A stretch of DNA of 34,274 nt from SMWD01 sp964629475. GTDB lineage: Bacteria > Pseudomonadota > Gammaproteobacteria > Steroidobacterales > GCA-2729495. Of the stretch, positions 24,420 through 31,856 are shown piece after piece. The translations under genes were made by a program, and so were the position numbers. Positions within the stretch are counted from its first letter, which is position 1. Each line of letters begins with the position of its first letter. The notes under the pieces are model-generated. The model had not been told where the DNA came from. It did no database searches and saw nothing but the letters and a program-made list of their open reading frames with translations. Location: the NCBI GenBank assembly GCA_964629475.1, contig CAZVQW010000025.1:1-34274 (forward strand). The letters are read 5' to 3'.

Positions 24420-25145
24420 CTACAGGCTGAAACCTTCACCGAGGTAGACCTCACGTACCTGCTGATTGCTCAGAATGTCGTCCGGTGAGCCTTGAGCAAT
24501 CATGATTCCATCGCTGAGGATATAGGCACGACTACATATGCCGAGAGTTTCACGAACATTATGGTCGGTGATCAAAACGCCAATGTCTCGTTCTGCCAGG
24601 TGCCGGATGATGCGCTGAATGTCCAGCACAGAGATCGGATCGACGCCGGCGAATGGCTCGTCGAGCAGAACGAACCGCGGTTCCGCAGCCAGTGCGCGAG
24701 CAATTTCGACTCGCCGGCGTTCACCGCCTGACAAGCTGATGCCCAGGCTGGTCCGGACATGATGGATGTGCAGCTCGTCGAGAAGTTCTTCGAGAATTCG
24801 CTCGCGGTTGACACGGTCCAGGTCTGAGCGTGTCTGCAGGATCGCCATGATGTTTTTTTCGACAGAGAGCTTGCGAAATACCGAAGCCTCTTGCGGCAGA
24901 TAGCCGAGCCCGCTGCGGGCTCGCTGATGCATGGCCATCGGCGTGAGATTCTTGCCGTCCATGATGATGCGGCCTTCGTCTGCCGGTATCAGACCGACGA
25001 TCATATAGAAGGCCGTTGTTTTGCCGGCACCGTTCGGCCCGAGCAGGCCAACGACCTCGCCGCTGCGTACTTCCAGCGATATATCTTTGACGACCTGACG
25101 AAATTTATAGCGTTTTGACAGGTTCTCGGCGCTGAGGATGCTCAC
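24420..25145 (-). CDS. lptB: LPS export ABC transporter ATP-binding protein LptB
   Basis: Cytosolic ATPase of the LptB2FGC complex that extracts lipopolysaccharide from the inner membrane. The 241 residues contain Walker A GPNGAGKTT at 36-44, the Q-loop LPQEASVF, the signature LSGGERRR at 138-145, Walker B FVLLDEPF, and the switch His in LITDHNVRE. The start is GTG 25145, which overlaps the lptA stop as GTGA. The stop TAG is immediately followed by the rpoN ATG. lptF and lptG are not in the window, as usual, since they sit elsewhere in this class. Confidence 0.96.
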   Translation of the reverse strand: MSILSAENLSKRYKFRQVVKDISLEVRSGEVVGLLGPNGAGKTTAFYMIVGLIPADEGRIIMDGKNLTPMAMHQRARSGLGYLPQEASVFRKLSVEKNIMAILQTRSDLDRVNRERILEELLDELHIHHVRTSLGISLSGGERRRVEIARALAAEPRFVLLDEPFAGVDPISVLDIQRIIRHLAERDIGVLITDHNVRETLGICSRAYILSDGIMIAQGSPDDILSNQQVREVYLGEGFSL

Positions 25146-25774
25146 GGCTTTATCTGATCCCCGATATCCGGAAGGCTGTCTTCGGGTGGAATAATTCTCA
25201 TGCGTACCTGTCCATCATCATCTGCATCCGCGATGATGTACTCGCGAATCAGGTCATAGGAAATTCGGTTGCCGGATACTTCATTGGCGCCATCGCTGAG
25301 CCATGCATCGTCAGTCATCTTGATGATGCCGGAATCTACATTGTATTCCATCAGGTTTGCATGGCCCTTGGTGTGCTGCTGCTCTTCGATTTGTAGCTGC
25401 TGGAACGTGACGGGTTGTCCCCGCATGACAACACTGCTGATGCGATGTTCGCGGAACAATATATCGGCATAGTCACAGCGTGCTGTCGTACTGGCATTTT
25501 CAATGATAACCGTGCCGGTAAATTCCCAGCGCATATCTTCGAAATCGAGCCGTGTTGCAGTTGCTTCATCGGCCTTGATGCTCAACAAGCCCTGCTTGAT
25601 TGTCAGGCTGCGAAAGTGGAGTTTGTTTTTCATGCGATCAAATTCCGATGACTCGGCATCGAGATTGATCGGCAGTGTTTTCATCAGAGAGATGTCGGGC
25701 ACTTCCTGTGCGATGGCGGTGCCGAGCATCGTGATGAGCGTAATGATGAGCAGGTTACGGGATAAAATGGCCAT
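25142..25774 (-). CDS. lptA: LPS transport periplasmic protein LptA
   Basis: Periplasmic beta-jellyroll protein that forms the bridge carrying LPS from LptC to LptD. The 210 residues open with a signal peptide (NLLIITLITMLGTAIAQ, cleavage expected after AIA). The mature part has the OstA-like pattern of alternating beta strands: INLDAESSEFDRMKNKLHF, RCDYADILFRE, GIIKMTDDAWLSDGANEVSGN. The start ATG 25774 lies within the end of lptC (20-base overlap), so the genes are translationally coupled. Confidence 0.92.
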   Translation of the reverse strand: MAILSRNLLIITLITMLGTAIAQEVPDISLMKTLPINLDAESSEFDRMKNKLHFRSLTIKQGLLSIKADEATATRLDFEDMRWEFTGTVIIENASTTARCDYADILFREHRISSVVMRGQPVTFQQLQIEEQQHTKGHANLMEYNVDSGIIKMTDDAWLSDGANEVSGNRISYDLIREYIIADADDDGQVRMRIIPPEDSLPDIGDQIKP

Positions 25775-26309
25775 TGACGTCCGAGATTAGTTGCAGTCTT
25801 TCTTCCTTGAGATACGCACGGAGACCCGTGGCGAATACCGTGTTGTGCGTGTAGCCAATGGCGACCTCCTTGTCGGTGTTGGCAATGTATGTATCTGTAT
25901 CCAGTTCCAGATAATCGGTACTGACCGTGATCGGTGCCCGGACCTCTTCCCGGGTCCTGGCAACAACATCGCCCGACAGTTGTATGATATTACGATCGGG
26001 CAGGATATACCCTTTCTCGGCTTGCAGGTCCCATGGTACTTCGGTCATTGGGTCGTAGCTGATCCGCACGACATCCAGCTCGACAATTCCGTCAGTCGTA
26101 AGTTGTGTTGCTTCGTTCGTCTGTAGCCGATACAGGACCTGACCGGTTTCACCGGTACGTGTCAGTTCAGCCTGCTTCATATAATAACCGACACCGAGCG
26201 CTGGTTTCGGTTGCTGATCCGGGTCTTCTGCACTGTTGCGGAGCACGAGGATGCCGCTGGCAACAGCGGCGATCAGCAGCAATACAAGTGTTGGCCAGCG
26301 GCGGACCAC
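25755..26309 (-). CDS. lptC: LPS export ABC transporter periplasmic protein LptC
   Basis: Bitopic inner-membrane protein that receives LPS from LptB2FG and passes it to LptA. In 184 residues there is one N-terminal membrane anchor (TLVLLLIAAVASGILVL) and a periplasmic beta-jellyroll with YYMKQAELTRTGETGQVLYRL, GYILPDRNIIQLSGDV and STDYLELDTDTYIANTDKEV. The start is GTG 26309, sharing its last base (on the plus numbering) with the kdsC stop TAG. Its position between kdsC and lptA is the standard order. Confidence 0.93.
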   Translation of the reverse strand: MVRRWPTLVLLLIAAVASGILVLRNSAEDPDQQPKPALGVGYYMKQAELTRTGETGQVLYRLQTNEATQLTTDGIVELDVVRISYDPMTEVPWDLQAEKGYILPDRNIIQLSGDVVARTREEVRAPITVSTDYLELDTDTYIANTDKEVAIGYTHNTVFATGLRAYLKEERLQLISDVNGHFIP

Positions 26310-26821
26310 TAGGGTTGTCCGTCCTGTGCTGCGATCAGTGCATCACAAACTTCCCGGACTGCGCCCTGACCGCCACCCCGTGAAGTGCGCCAGTCGGCGC
26401 GTTCCAGTACGACCGGTTGCGCGTCGGCGACGGCGATGCCGAGACCGGCGGCCTGCATGATCGGCAGATCCGGTTCATCGTCACCGACGCAGGCTACTGC
26501 CTCGGGTGGAATACCGAGTTGGGCCGTGATCTCGGCGAAGGCCTCGCTCTTGATTTTCTGGCCGAGCCTGACGTGTTGGATGCCCAGTTCTGCCATGCGC
26601 GTTTCAACCGCCGTGCTGCGCCGGCCGGAGATCACCGCGACTTCAATTCCGGCCCGCATAAGCTGCTTGATGCCATAGCCGTCGTGAACGTGAAAGACTT
26701 TTGCTTCACGCCCTTGTGCATCGTAGTGCAACCGACCGTCGGTCATGACGCCGTCGACATCGAGAATGAGCAGGCGGATGGCCGCGAGGTTATTGGTAGA
26801 AGGACTGTGTGGGTTATTAAT
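26309..26821 (-). CDS. kdsC: 3-deoxy-D-manno-octulosonate 8-phosphate phosphatase, non-standard start
   Basis: HAD-family phosphatase that removes phosphate from Kdo 8-phosphate on the way to LPS inner core. The catalytic DVDG (LLILDVDGVMTDGRL), the VAVISGRRS loop, the Lys in LGQKIKSEAF, and VGDDEPDLPIM are all present. The first ATG in frame (26746) lies just after the DVD motif and would delete the nucleophile. Upstream to the in-frame TGA there is no ATG, GTG or TTG, only ATT (26821), ATC and a CTG (26773). I extend the feature to the ATT, which gives 170 residues and about 21 before the motif, the usual amount. kdsD ends 15 bases earlier. A sequencing error is an alternative. Confidence 0.85.
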   Translation of the reverse strand: MNNPHSPSTNNLAAIRLLILDVDGVMTDGRLHYDAQGREAKVFHVHDGYGIKQLMRAGIEVAVISGRRSTAVETRMAELGIQHVRLGQKIKSEAFAEITAQLGIPPEAVACVGDDEPDLPIMQAAGLGIAVADAQPVVLERADWRTSRGGGQGAVREVCDALIAAQDGQP

Positions 26822-26836
26822 GACGATTCATCCCGG

Positions 26837-27820
26837 TTACATGACGCCTGCTCTGAACAGGTCGTGTACGTTCAGCGCGCCGACAAGCATGTCTTTATCA
26901 TCGACGACGAGCAGTGCGGTAATCTTTTGTGTTTCAAGCATGCGCACGCTTTCGGCGGCGAGTTGCTCCGGTCGGGCCGTCTTGCAGCCTCGCGTCATGA
27001 CATCCGCCATCGTCATGTTGTGGATATCGATCGGCTGATCGAGCGTGCGGCGCAGGTCGCCATCGGTGAAGACACCGGCCAGCTTGCCGTCCGGTGTCAC
27101 GATTGCGGTCATGCCCAGGCCCTTGCTCGACATTTCGACGAGACCGTCGGCCATCGACGTGGTGGGCGTGACTTGCGGGATTTCGTCGCCGGTATGCATC
27201 AGGTCTCCGACTGTCAGCAGCAGCCTGCGGCCGAGTGCGCCGCCGGGATGCGATCGAGCGAAGTCTTCCGCTGTAAAACCGCGGTTTTCGAGCAGTGCGA
27301 CGGCCAGTGCATCACCCATTGCCAGTACTGTCGCCGTGCTCGCGGTCGGGGCGAGGTTTAACGGGCAGGCTTCCTCGGCAACGGAGGTATCGAGTACCAC
27401 CGTCGATGCGAAACCGAGCGTTGACTCAGGCTGGCCTGTCAGGGTGATCAGCGGCAGGTCGAGGCGCTTGAGCAACGGCAGTATCGTGATGATTTCGGCG
27501 GTTTCCCCGGAGTTGGATATGGCGATGACAGAATCTTTCGGCGTGATCATGCCGAGGTCGCCGTGACCCGCTTCGCCGGGGTGTACGAAAAATGCCGGCG
27601 TTCCGGTGCTGGCCAGGGTCGCAGCGATCTTGCCGCCGATATGCCCGGATTTGCCCATGCCGGTGACGATGACGCGCCCAATGGTCGCCAGGCACAGTCG
27701 GCAGGCCGCGGCGAACGAGTCATCGATCCTGAGTTTCATCGCATCGATCGCACGTGCCTCGATATCGAGGACGCGGCGGCCCTGCTCAGTCAGTGATTTC
27801 GTTGTCGTGTCGTCGGGCAT
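26837..27820 (-). CDS. kdsD: Arabinose-5-phosphate isomerase
   Basis: Interconverts ribulose 5-phosphate and arabinose 5-phosphate, the first step to Kdo. In 327 residues there is a sugar isomerase (SIS) domain (TGMGKSGHIGGKIAATLASTG; AISNSGETAEI; RSHPGGALGRRL) followed by two CBS domains from about residue 205 (VGDLMHTGDEIPQV and MADVMTRGCKTARP). The start ATG 27820 is 4 bases after the yrbG stop. kdsC follows on the same strand, so consecutive Kdo-pathway steps are paired. Confidence 0.96.
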   Translation of the reverse strand: MPDDTTTKSLTEQGRRVLDIEARAIDAMKLRIDDSFAAACRLCLATIGRVIVTGMGKSGHIGGKIAATLASTGTPAFFVHPGEAGHGDLGMITPKDSVIAISNSGETAEIITILPLLKRLDLPLITLTGQPESTLGFASTVVLDTSVAEEACPLNLAPTASTATVLAMGDALAVALLENRGFTAEDFARSHPGGALGRRLLLTVGDLMHTGDEIPQVTPTTSMADGLVEMSSKGLGMTAIVTPDGKLAGVFTDGDLRRTLDQPIDIHNMTMADVMTRGCKTARPEQLAAESVRMLETQKITALLVVDDKDMLVGALNVHDLFRAGVM

Positions 27821-27824
27821 GGAT

Positions 27825-28790
27825 TCAGAATGTCTCGATAGCTACAAAAGCATGATAGGCGATGAAACCGGTAAACAGGATGGCGCCGGCCCAGCGGCTG
27901 ACGCGAATAATTCCCGTGTAATTGTACGTCATGAAGAAGAGGGCAACCGTAAACGCCAGCATGACCGGGAAATGCAGGGTGGCGGTTGAAATGTCCAGTG
28001 TCGTCGGAGAAATTGTGGCGGCGATGCCGATAACCGCCAGCATATTAAAGCTGTTCGAGCCAATGATGTTACCGAATGCCAGACCATGCTCCCCTTTACG
28101 GGCCGCCAGGATCGATACCGCCATTTCCGGCAGGCTGGTGCCGATGGCGACGACCGTGATGCCGAGTACCGTGCCGGTGATCTCCAGTTCTCTGGCGATA
28201 TTTTCTGCTCCCCAGACCAGCGCCTTTGAACCGCCGATCAGCAATGTCAGGCCGAGAATCATCCACCAGACCGCGAGGCTTCGTTTCATATCCGCCGGAA
28301 TTTCCGATGCATATTCCGCTTCGATTGTGTCGTGGCCACGGGTCTGTTGTCCGAGTCGGGCGATCCAGTAAAAAAAACCGGCAAACGCACACAGCAGGAT
28401 CAATCCGTCGAGCCGGCTCAGCATTCCGTCCGGCAACAGGATGACCGGCAGAATGCTGACCGCGACCATGACCGGGAACTCGCGCCGGAGCGTTGATGAA
28501 TCCACTTTCAGCGGCCATAGCAACGCTGTCATGCCGCCGACCAGGCCGATGTTGGCGATATTTGAACCGATGGCGTTGCCGATCGCGAGGTTCGGGAAGC
28601 CGTCCAGTGCAGCTATGATCGAGACGACGATTTCAGGTGCGGAGGTCGCAAAACCTACGACGGTCAGACCCACTATCATCGGCGATACGCCCATCTGCCT
28701 GGCCGTAACGGAAGCGCCGAGGACCATGCGATCGGCGCCCCAGATCAGCAAAGCAATTCCCGAAATCAGTGCGGACACATACAAGAGCAT
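27825..28790 (-). CDS. yrbG: Calcium/sodium antiporter, YrbG family
   Basis: Predicted inner-membrane Na+/Ca2+ exchanger of the CaCA superfamily. The 321 residues hold about ten helices in two inverted halves, each with an alpha-repeat carrying a conserved acidic residue: GFATSAPEIVVSIIAAL with GNAIGSNIANIGL in the first, and AIGTSLPEMAVSILAARKG with GNIIGSNSFNMLAVIG in the second. It is the first gene of the kds-lpt-rpoN operon. It is divergent from ibaG with an 88-base gap. A TATAAT occurs at 28801-28806, but no matching -35 is seen. Confidence 0.94.
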   Translation of the reverse strand: MLLYVSALISGIALLIWGADRMVLGASVTARQMGVSPMIVGLTVVGFATSAPEIVVSIIAALDGFPNLAIGNAIGSNIANIGLVGGMTALLWPLKVDSSTLRREFPVMVAVSILPVILLPDGMLSRLDGLILLCAFAGFFYWIARLGQQTRGHDTIEAEYASEIPADMKRSLAVWWMILGLTLLIGGSKALVWGAENIARELEITGTVLGITVVAIGTSLPEMAVSILAARKGEHGLAFGNIIGSNSFNMLAVIGIAATISPTTLDISTATLHFPVMLAFTVALFFMTYNYTGIIRVSRWAGAILFTGFIAYHAFVAIETF

Positions 28791-28878
28791 AGGCGACGAT
28801 TATAATGATTGGCTTTACCCTAATAGAACCTGGGCGGCGCATTTATTTGCTGCAGGCTCCCGTTACGAAGGAATGTTC

Positions 28879-29115
28879 ATGACTCCGGAACAAATTCAGA
28901 CCCTGCTCGAGGCGAACCTGAGCGGCTGTACGGCGACAGTGGTTAGTGCGGACAATACGCATTTCGAGGCGACCGTGATCAGTGACGGTTTTGCCGGCAA
29001 GCGCCCGCTGCAGCGGCACCAGATGGTTTACAGCGCTCTCGGCGACAAGATCGGCGGCGACATACATGCGTTGTCGATTAAGGCGTTGACGCCCGACGAG
29101 GCTGCTACTCCTTGA
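28879..29115 (+). CDS. ibaG: BolA family protein IbaG
   Basis: Small BolA-like protein (class II KH-like fold), thought to pair with monothiol glutaredoxins in iron-sulfur trafficking and acid stress. In 78 residues the BolA core is visible: TPEQIQTLLEANLSG, HFEATVISDGFAGKRPLQRHQMVY and IHALSIKALTPDE. ATG 28879 is preferred over ATG 28873 because AAGGA lies just upstream at a usable distance only from the former. murA follows by 18 bases. In E. coli the mlaFEDCB genes precede this gene; here it faces yrbG directly. Confidence 0.93.
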   Translation: MTPEQIQTLLEANLSGCTATVVSADNTHFEATVISDGFAGKRPLQRHQMVYSALGDKIGGDIHALSIKALTPDEAATP

Positions 29116-29133
29116 CGGAGTACACTAGCGTCA

Positions 29134-30390
29134 GTGGATAAGCTTGCGATCATTGGCGGGAGCCGGCTCGACGGTGCCGTGCGCATTTCCGGTGCAAAGA
29201 ATGCGGCGTTGCCGATTCTGGCCGGTGCGCTACTGACCGATGAGCCTGTCATCATCGGTAACGTGCCACACCTGAAAGATGTCACGACGATGATCGAGTT
29301 GCTTGGCCGCATGGGTGTCGAGGCAACGATCCACGATGGCATGCGTCTCGAGGTCAATGCCGGCCACGTCAAAGAATATTATGCGCCGTACGATCTCGTG
29401 CGGACCATGCGGGCATCAATTCTCGTGCTGGGTCCATTGCTGAGTCGGTTCGGGCAGGCGGACGTATCGTTACCGGGTGGTTGCGCGATTGGTGCTCGTC
29501 CCGTCGATCTGCACGTCGCAGGCTTGCGGGCGATGGGTGCCGATGTCGAGATTGAAGACGGATACATTCGCGCCAGGGCCGATCACCTGCAAGGTGCGCA
29601 TATCGTGCTCGACCAGGTTACGGTGACCGGTACCGAGAACCTGATGATGGCTGCCGTGCTGGCCGATGGCCAAACCGTGCTTGAAAATGCTGCACGCGAA
29701 CCGGAAGTCGTCGACCTGGCCAATTTCCTGAATGCACTCGGTGGGAGTGTTACAGGTGCCGGTACGAATAGCATCACGATCGATGGCATCGAGCGTCTGC
29801 ACGGCGCCGAGTATGAAGTGTTGCCGGACCGGATCGAGACCGGCACGTTCCTGGTGGCTGGCGCGATCACCGGTGGGCGGGTGCGTACCAACAATACCCG
29901 GCCCGAAGATATCGAGGCCGTTCTGGGCAAGCTGCGCGAAGCTGGCGCAGCGATTTCAACCGGCTCGGACTGGGTTGAACTGGACATGCAGGGACGGCGT
30001 CCGATGGCCGTCGATATCAGTACAGCGCCATATCCCGGTTTCCCGACCGACATGCAGGCACAGTTCTGCGCGCTGAATGCTATTGCCGACGGTGTCGGCG
30101 CCGTGACCGAAAATGTGTTTGAGAATCGTTTCATGCATGTGTCCGAACTCCAGCGCATGGGTGCCTCGATCAGGCTGCAGGGCAACACGGCAATCATTCA
30201 GGGTGTTGCGGGTCTGGCCGCGGCTCCGGTCATGGCGACAGACCTGCGGGCTTCGGCCGGCCTGGTTTTGGCCGGTCTCGTCGCTGACGGTGAAACGGTC
30301 GTTGACCGCATTTATCACATCGATCGCGGTTATGAGTGTATCGAGGAAAAATTACAGTTGCTCGGTGGCCACATTCGCCGGGTTGTTTGA
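29134..30390 (+). CDS. murA: UDP-N-acetylglucosamine 1-carboxyvinyltransferase
   Basis: First committed step of peptidoglycan synthesis: transfers enolpyruvate from PEP to UDP-GlcNAc. The 418 residues show K22-N23 in SGAKNAALPIL, the catalytic Cys117 in PGGCAIGARPVDLH (the fosfomycin target, Cys type), and TNNTRPEDIEAVL. The start is GTG 29134 (MDKLAIIGG); GGAG lies 13 bases upstream, further than ideal. It follows ibaG on the same strand as expected. Confidence 0.97.
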   Translation: MDKLAIIGGSRLDGAVRISGAKNAALPILAGALLTDEPVIIGNVPHLKDVTTMIELLGRMGVEATIHDGMRLEVNAGHVKEYYAPYDLVRTMRASILVLGPLLSRFGQADVSLPGGCAIGARPVDLHVAGLRAMGADVEIEDGYIRARADHLQGAHIVLDQVTVTGTENLMMAAVLADGQTVLENAAREPEVVDLANFLNALGGSVTGAGTNSITIDGIERLHGAEYEVLPDRIETGTFLVAGAITGGRVRTNNTRPEDIEAVLGKLREAGAAISTGSDWVELDMQGRRPMAVDISTAPYPGFPTDMQAQFCALNAIADGVGAVTENVFENRFMHVSELQRMGASIRLQGNTAIIQGVAGLAAAPVMATDLRASAGLVLAGLVADGETVVDRIYHIDRGYECIEEKLQLLGGHIRRVV

Positions 30391-30709
30391 TCCACCCCGG
30401 TCGCAGACCGCCAGTTGCTCCTGATCGGCAGACTCTCGCCGGTAGGCAATGGCGCAATTGCCTGTGTATAATTCGCACAAAATTTTTGCGCATCCACCGC
30501 ACTGACTTGATCTCGCGAGCTTCCTAGAATACATCGGCGAGCTGGTTTAATTCCAGCGTCGGCAGTTCCGCATCCGGGTTCTGATATTTCTCCTCGTGTT
30601 CGGGTTGCTTGTATCTGCCCGGAATCAGGAATGATGGCCGGATATTAATCAGTGTTTTTGGTTTTTTATTTACAGTGGAACGGTTCGTCGTGAACCGGGG
30701 GATTTGCTC
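30391..30709. other. 319-base gap between murA and sspA with promoter-like and hairpin sequences
   Basis: No gene is assigned with confidence. The gap holds an inverted repeat GGCAAT-N6-ATTGCC (30445-30462) directly before a TATAAT (30467-30472), a minus-strand open frame ending at 30524, and a hairpin CGGTTC-GTCGT-GAACCG at 30681-30697 just before the sspA ribosome site. In many gammaproteobacteria rplM, rpsI and petABC precede sspA; here they do not. Confidence 0.6.
30467..30472 (+). promoter_or_regulatory. Candidate -10 box with an adjoining operator-like palindrome
   Basis: A consensus TATAAT lies 238 bases before sspA and 77 after murA. No good -35 hexamer is found 16-18 bases upstream; that space is occupied by the inverted repeat GGCAAT-N6-ATTGCC (30445-30462). 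The arrangement would suit a regulated promoter for sspAB with a long leader. Confidence 0.35.
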
Positions 30710-30733
30710 ATGGCCATTGTGGCGGGAAGGCAT
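30524..30733 (-). CDS. Doubtful small open frame opposite the sspA leader
   Basis: An open frame of up to 69 codons on the minus strand. The last 40 residues (INIRPSFLIPGRYKQPEH and onward, rich in Glu, Pro and Asn) look protein-like. However, the only ATG (30733) lies inside sspA on the other strand, the first 20 codons run back through the sspA ribosome site, and no Shine-Dalgarno sequence is visible. It could be a gene remnant or chance. I recognise no family. Confidence 0.2.
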   Translation of the reverse strand: MPSRHNGHEQIPRFTTNRSTVNKKPKTLINIRPSFLIPGRYKQPEHEEKYQNPDAELPTLELNQLADVF

Positions 30734-31339
30734 TCGATAATGACATTATTTTCCAGTCCCACGTGTTTTTACAGCCACCGGACTCGTCTGGTATTGGCTG
30801 AGAAGAGCATCACTATTGATATTGTCAGCGTCGAGGGCACCGATTTGCCCGAAGATCTTGTCGATCTGAATCCTTACCATACCGTACCGACACTCGTTGA
30901 TCGGGATCTCGTACTTTATGATTCGCGCGTCATTATCGAGTATCTCGACGAGCGTTTTCCGCATCCGCCGCTGATGCCCGTGGACCCGGTAACCCGCGCA
31001 CAGTTCCGCCTGGCGCTATTTCGGATCGAGAGGGACTGGTACAGTCTGGCAGATCAGCTCGAAGCCGCGTCCGATTCCAAACAGATTGCGCGTACCCGCA
31101 AGATTCTGGAAGAAAGTATCGTTGCCAGCTCCGAGGTTTTCGGGGCGAAAAAGTATTTCCTCAGCGATGATTTCTCACTTGTCGATTGCAGCATTGCGCC
31201 AATCCTTTGGCGACTGCAGTCCTATGGCATCGAAATTCCCGAGCATGCTCAATCGATCCGCAATTACATGATTGATGTGTTTTCGCGGCAATCTTTCCAG
31301 GAAAGCCTGACCGAGCTTGAGCAGGAAATGCGCCTGTAA
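30710..31339 (+). CDS. sspA: Stringent starvation protein A
   Basis: Glutathione S-transferase-fold protein that binds RNA polymerase and in E. coli helps survival in stationary phase and acid. I chose ATG 30710 because MAIVAGRHSIMTLFSSPT aligns residue for residue with the start of E. coli SspA (MAVAANKRSVMTLFSGPT) and a G-rich ribosome site precedes it. The 209 residues show the thioredoxin-like part with TVPTLVDRDLVLYDSRVIIEYL, the family signature DERFPHPPLMPVDPV, and a helical C-terminal domain (KYFLSDDFSLVDCSIAPILWRL). sspB follows 20 bases later. Confidence 0.95.
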   Translation: MAIVAGRHSIMTLFSSPTCFYSHRTRLVLAEKSITIDIVSVEGTDLPEDLVDLNPYHTVPTLVDRDLVLYDSRVIIEYLDERFPHPPLMPVDPVTRAQFRLALFRIERDWYSLADQLEAASDSKQIARTRKILEESIVASSEVFGAKKYFLSDDFSLVDCSIAPILWRLQSYGIEIPEHAQSIRNYMIDVFSRQSFQESLTELEQEMRL

Positions 31340-31359
31340 TCAGCACGGCTGCTGGTTTC

Positions 31360-31782
31360 ATGACAAAGCAGGATCCAACGCAGCGCCCTTATCTGGTCAG
31401 GGCCATGCATGAATGGATGACGGATACGGGCAAGACGCCGCATCTTGTTATCGACGTCACCGTATCCGGCGTACAGGTCCCTGAAGGACATATTCAGGAC
31501 GGCAAGATCGTTCTGAACTGCAGTTATTCGGCAACCAAAAACCTGATACTCGGCAATGACGAAATCGAATTCGAGGCACGTTTCAGTGGCAGGCCTCACC
31601 AGATCAGGGCGCCGATTGAATCAATTCTCGGTATCTATGCCCGCGATTCGGGTGAGGGCATATTGTTCACGGAACAGGAAGCCGGGGACGATGAGCCAAC
31701 GACTTCCGACCCGGACAATGACGACGATCCGGAACCACCAACATCCGGTTCCGGTCGGTCGCACCTTCGGGTCGTTAAATAG
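31360..31782 (+). CDS. sspB: ClpXP protease specificity-enhancing factor SspB
   Basis: Adaptor that binds ssrA-tagged proteins and delivers them to ClpXP. In 140 residues the substrate-binding domain occupies about 1-110 (RPYLVRAMHEWMTD, TPHLVIDVTVSGVQVPEG, GRPHQIRAPIESILGIYARDSGEG). A disordered acidic linker follows (DNDDDPEPPTSGSGR), and the ClpX-binding tail LRVVK ends the protein, like the C-terminus of E. coli SspB. It is co-directional with sspA. An imperfect hairpin and T5 follow the stop. Confidence 0.95.
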   Translation: MTKQDPTQRPYLVRAMHEWMTDTGKTPHLVIDVTVSGVQVPEGHIQDGKIVLNCSYSATKNLILGNDEIEFEARFSGRPHQIRAPIESILGIYARDSGEGILFTEQEAGDDEPTTSDPDNDDDPEPPTSGSGRSHLRVVK

Positions 31783-31811
31783 CGCGTGCCGGTATTGCGG
31801 CGGGCTTTTTG
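31782..31811 (+). terminator. Possible intrinsic terminator after sspB
   Basis: Starting next to the sspB stop, an imperfect stem (AGC-CG paired with CG-GCT, with mismatches) is followed by TTTTT at 31806-31810. The stem is poor, so confidence is low. Confidence 0.35.
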
Positions 31812-31823
31812 AATTGGCACTTT

Positions 31824-31856
31824 TGTGGGAGCGGCTTTAGCCGCGATTAGCCACAC
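31824..31856. repeat. REP-like palindrome
   Basis: GCGGCT-TT-AGCCGC (31831-31844) sits inside a GTGGGA lead (31825-31830) and a CCAC end (31851-31854). The string GTGGGAGCGGCTTTAGCCGC is of the repetitive extragenic palindrome type common in pseudomonads and xanthomonads. Such elements are scattered by RAYT (TnpA-REP) transposases. Only one copy is in the window, between the convergent sspB and diaA genes. Confidence 0.7.

Noticed and set aside
26417..27361. 314-codon plus-strand frame
   Set aside because: It is antisense to kdsD and kdsC, both securely identified.
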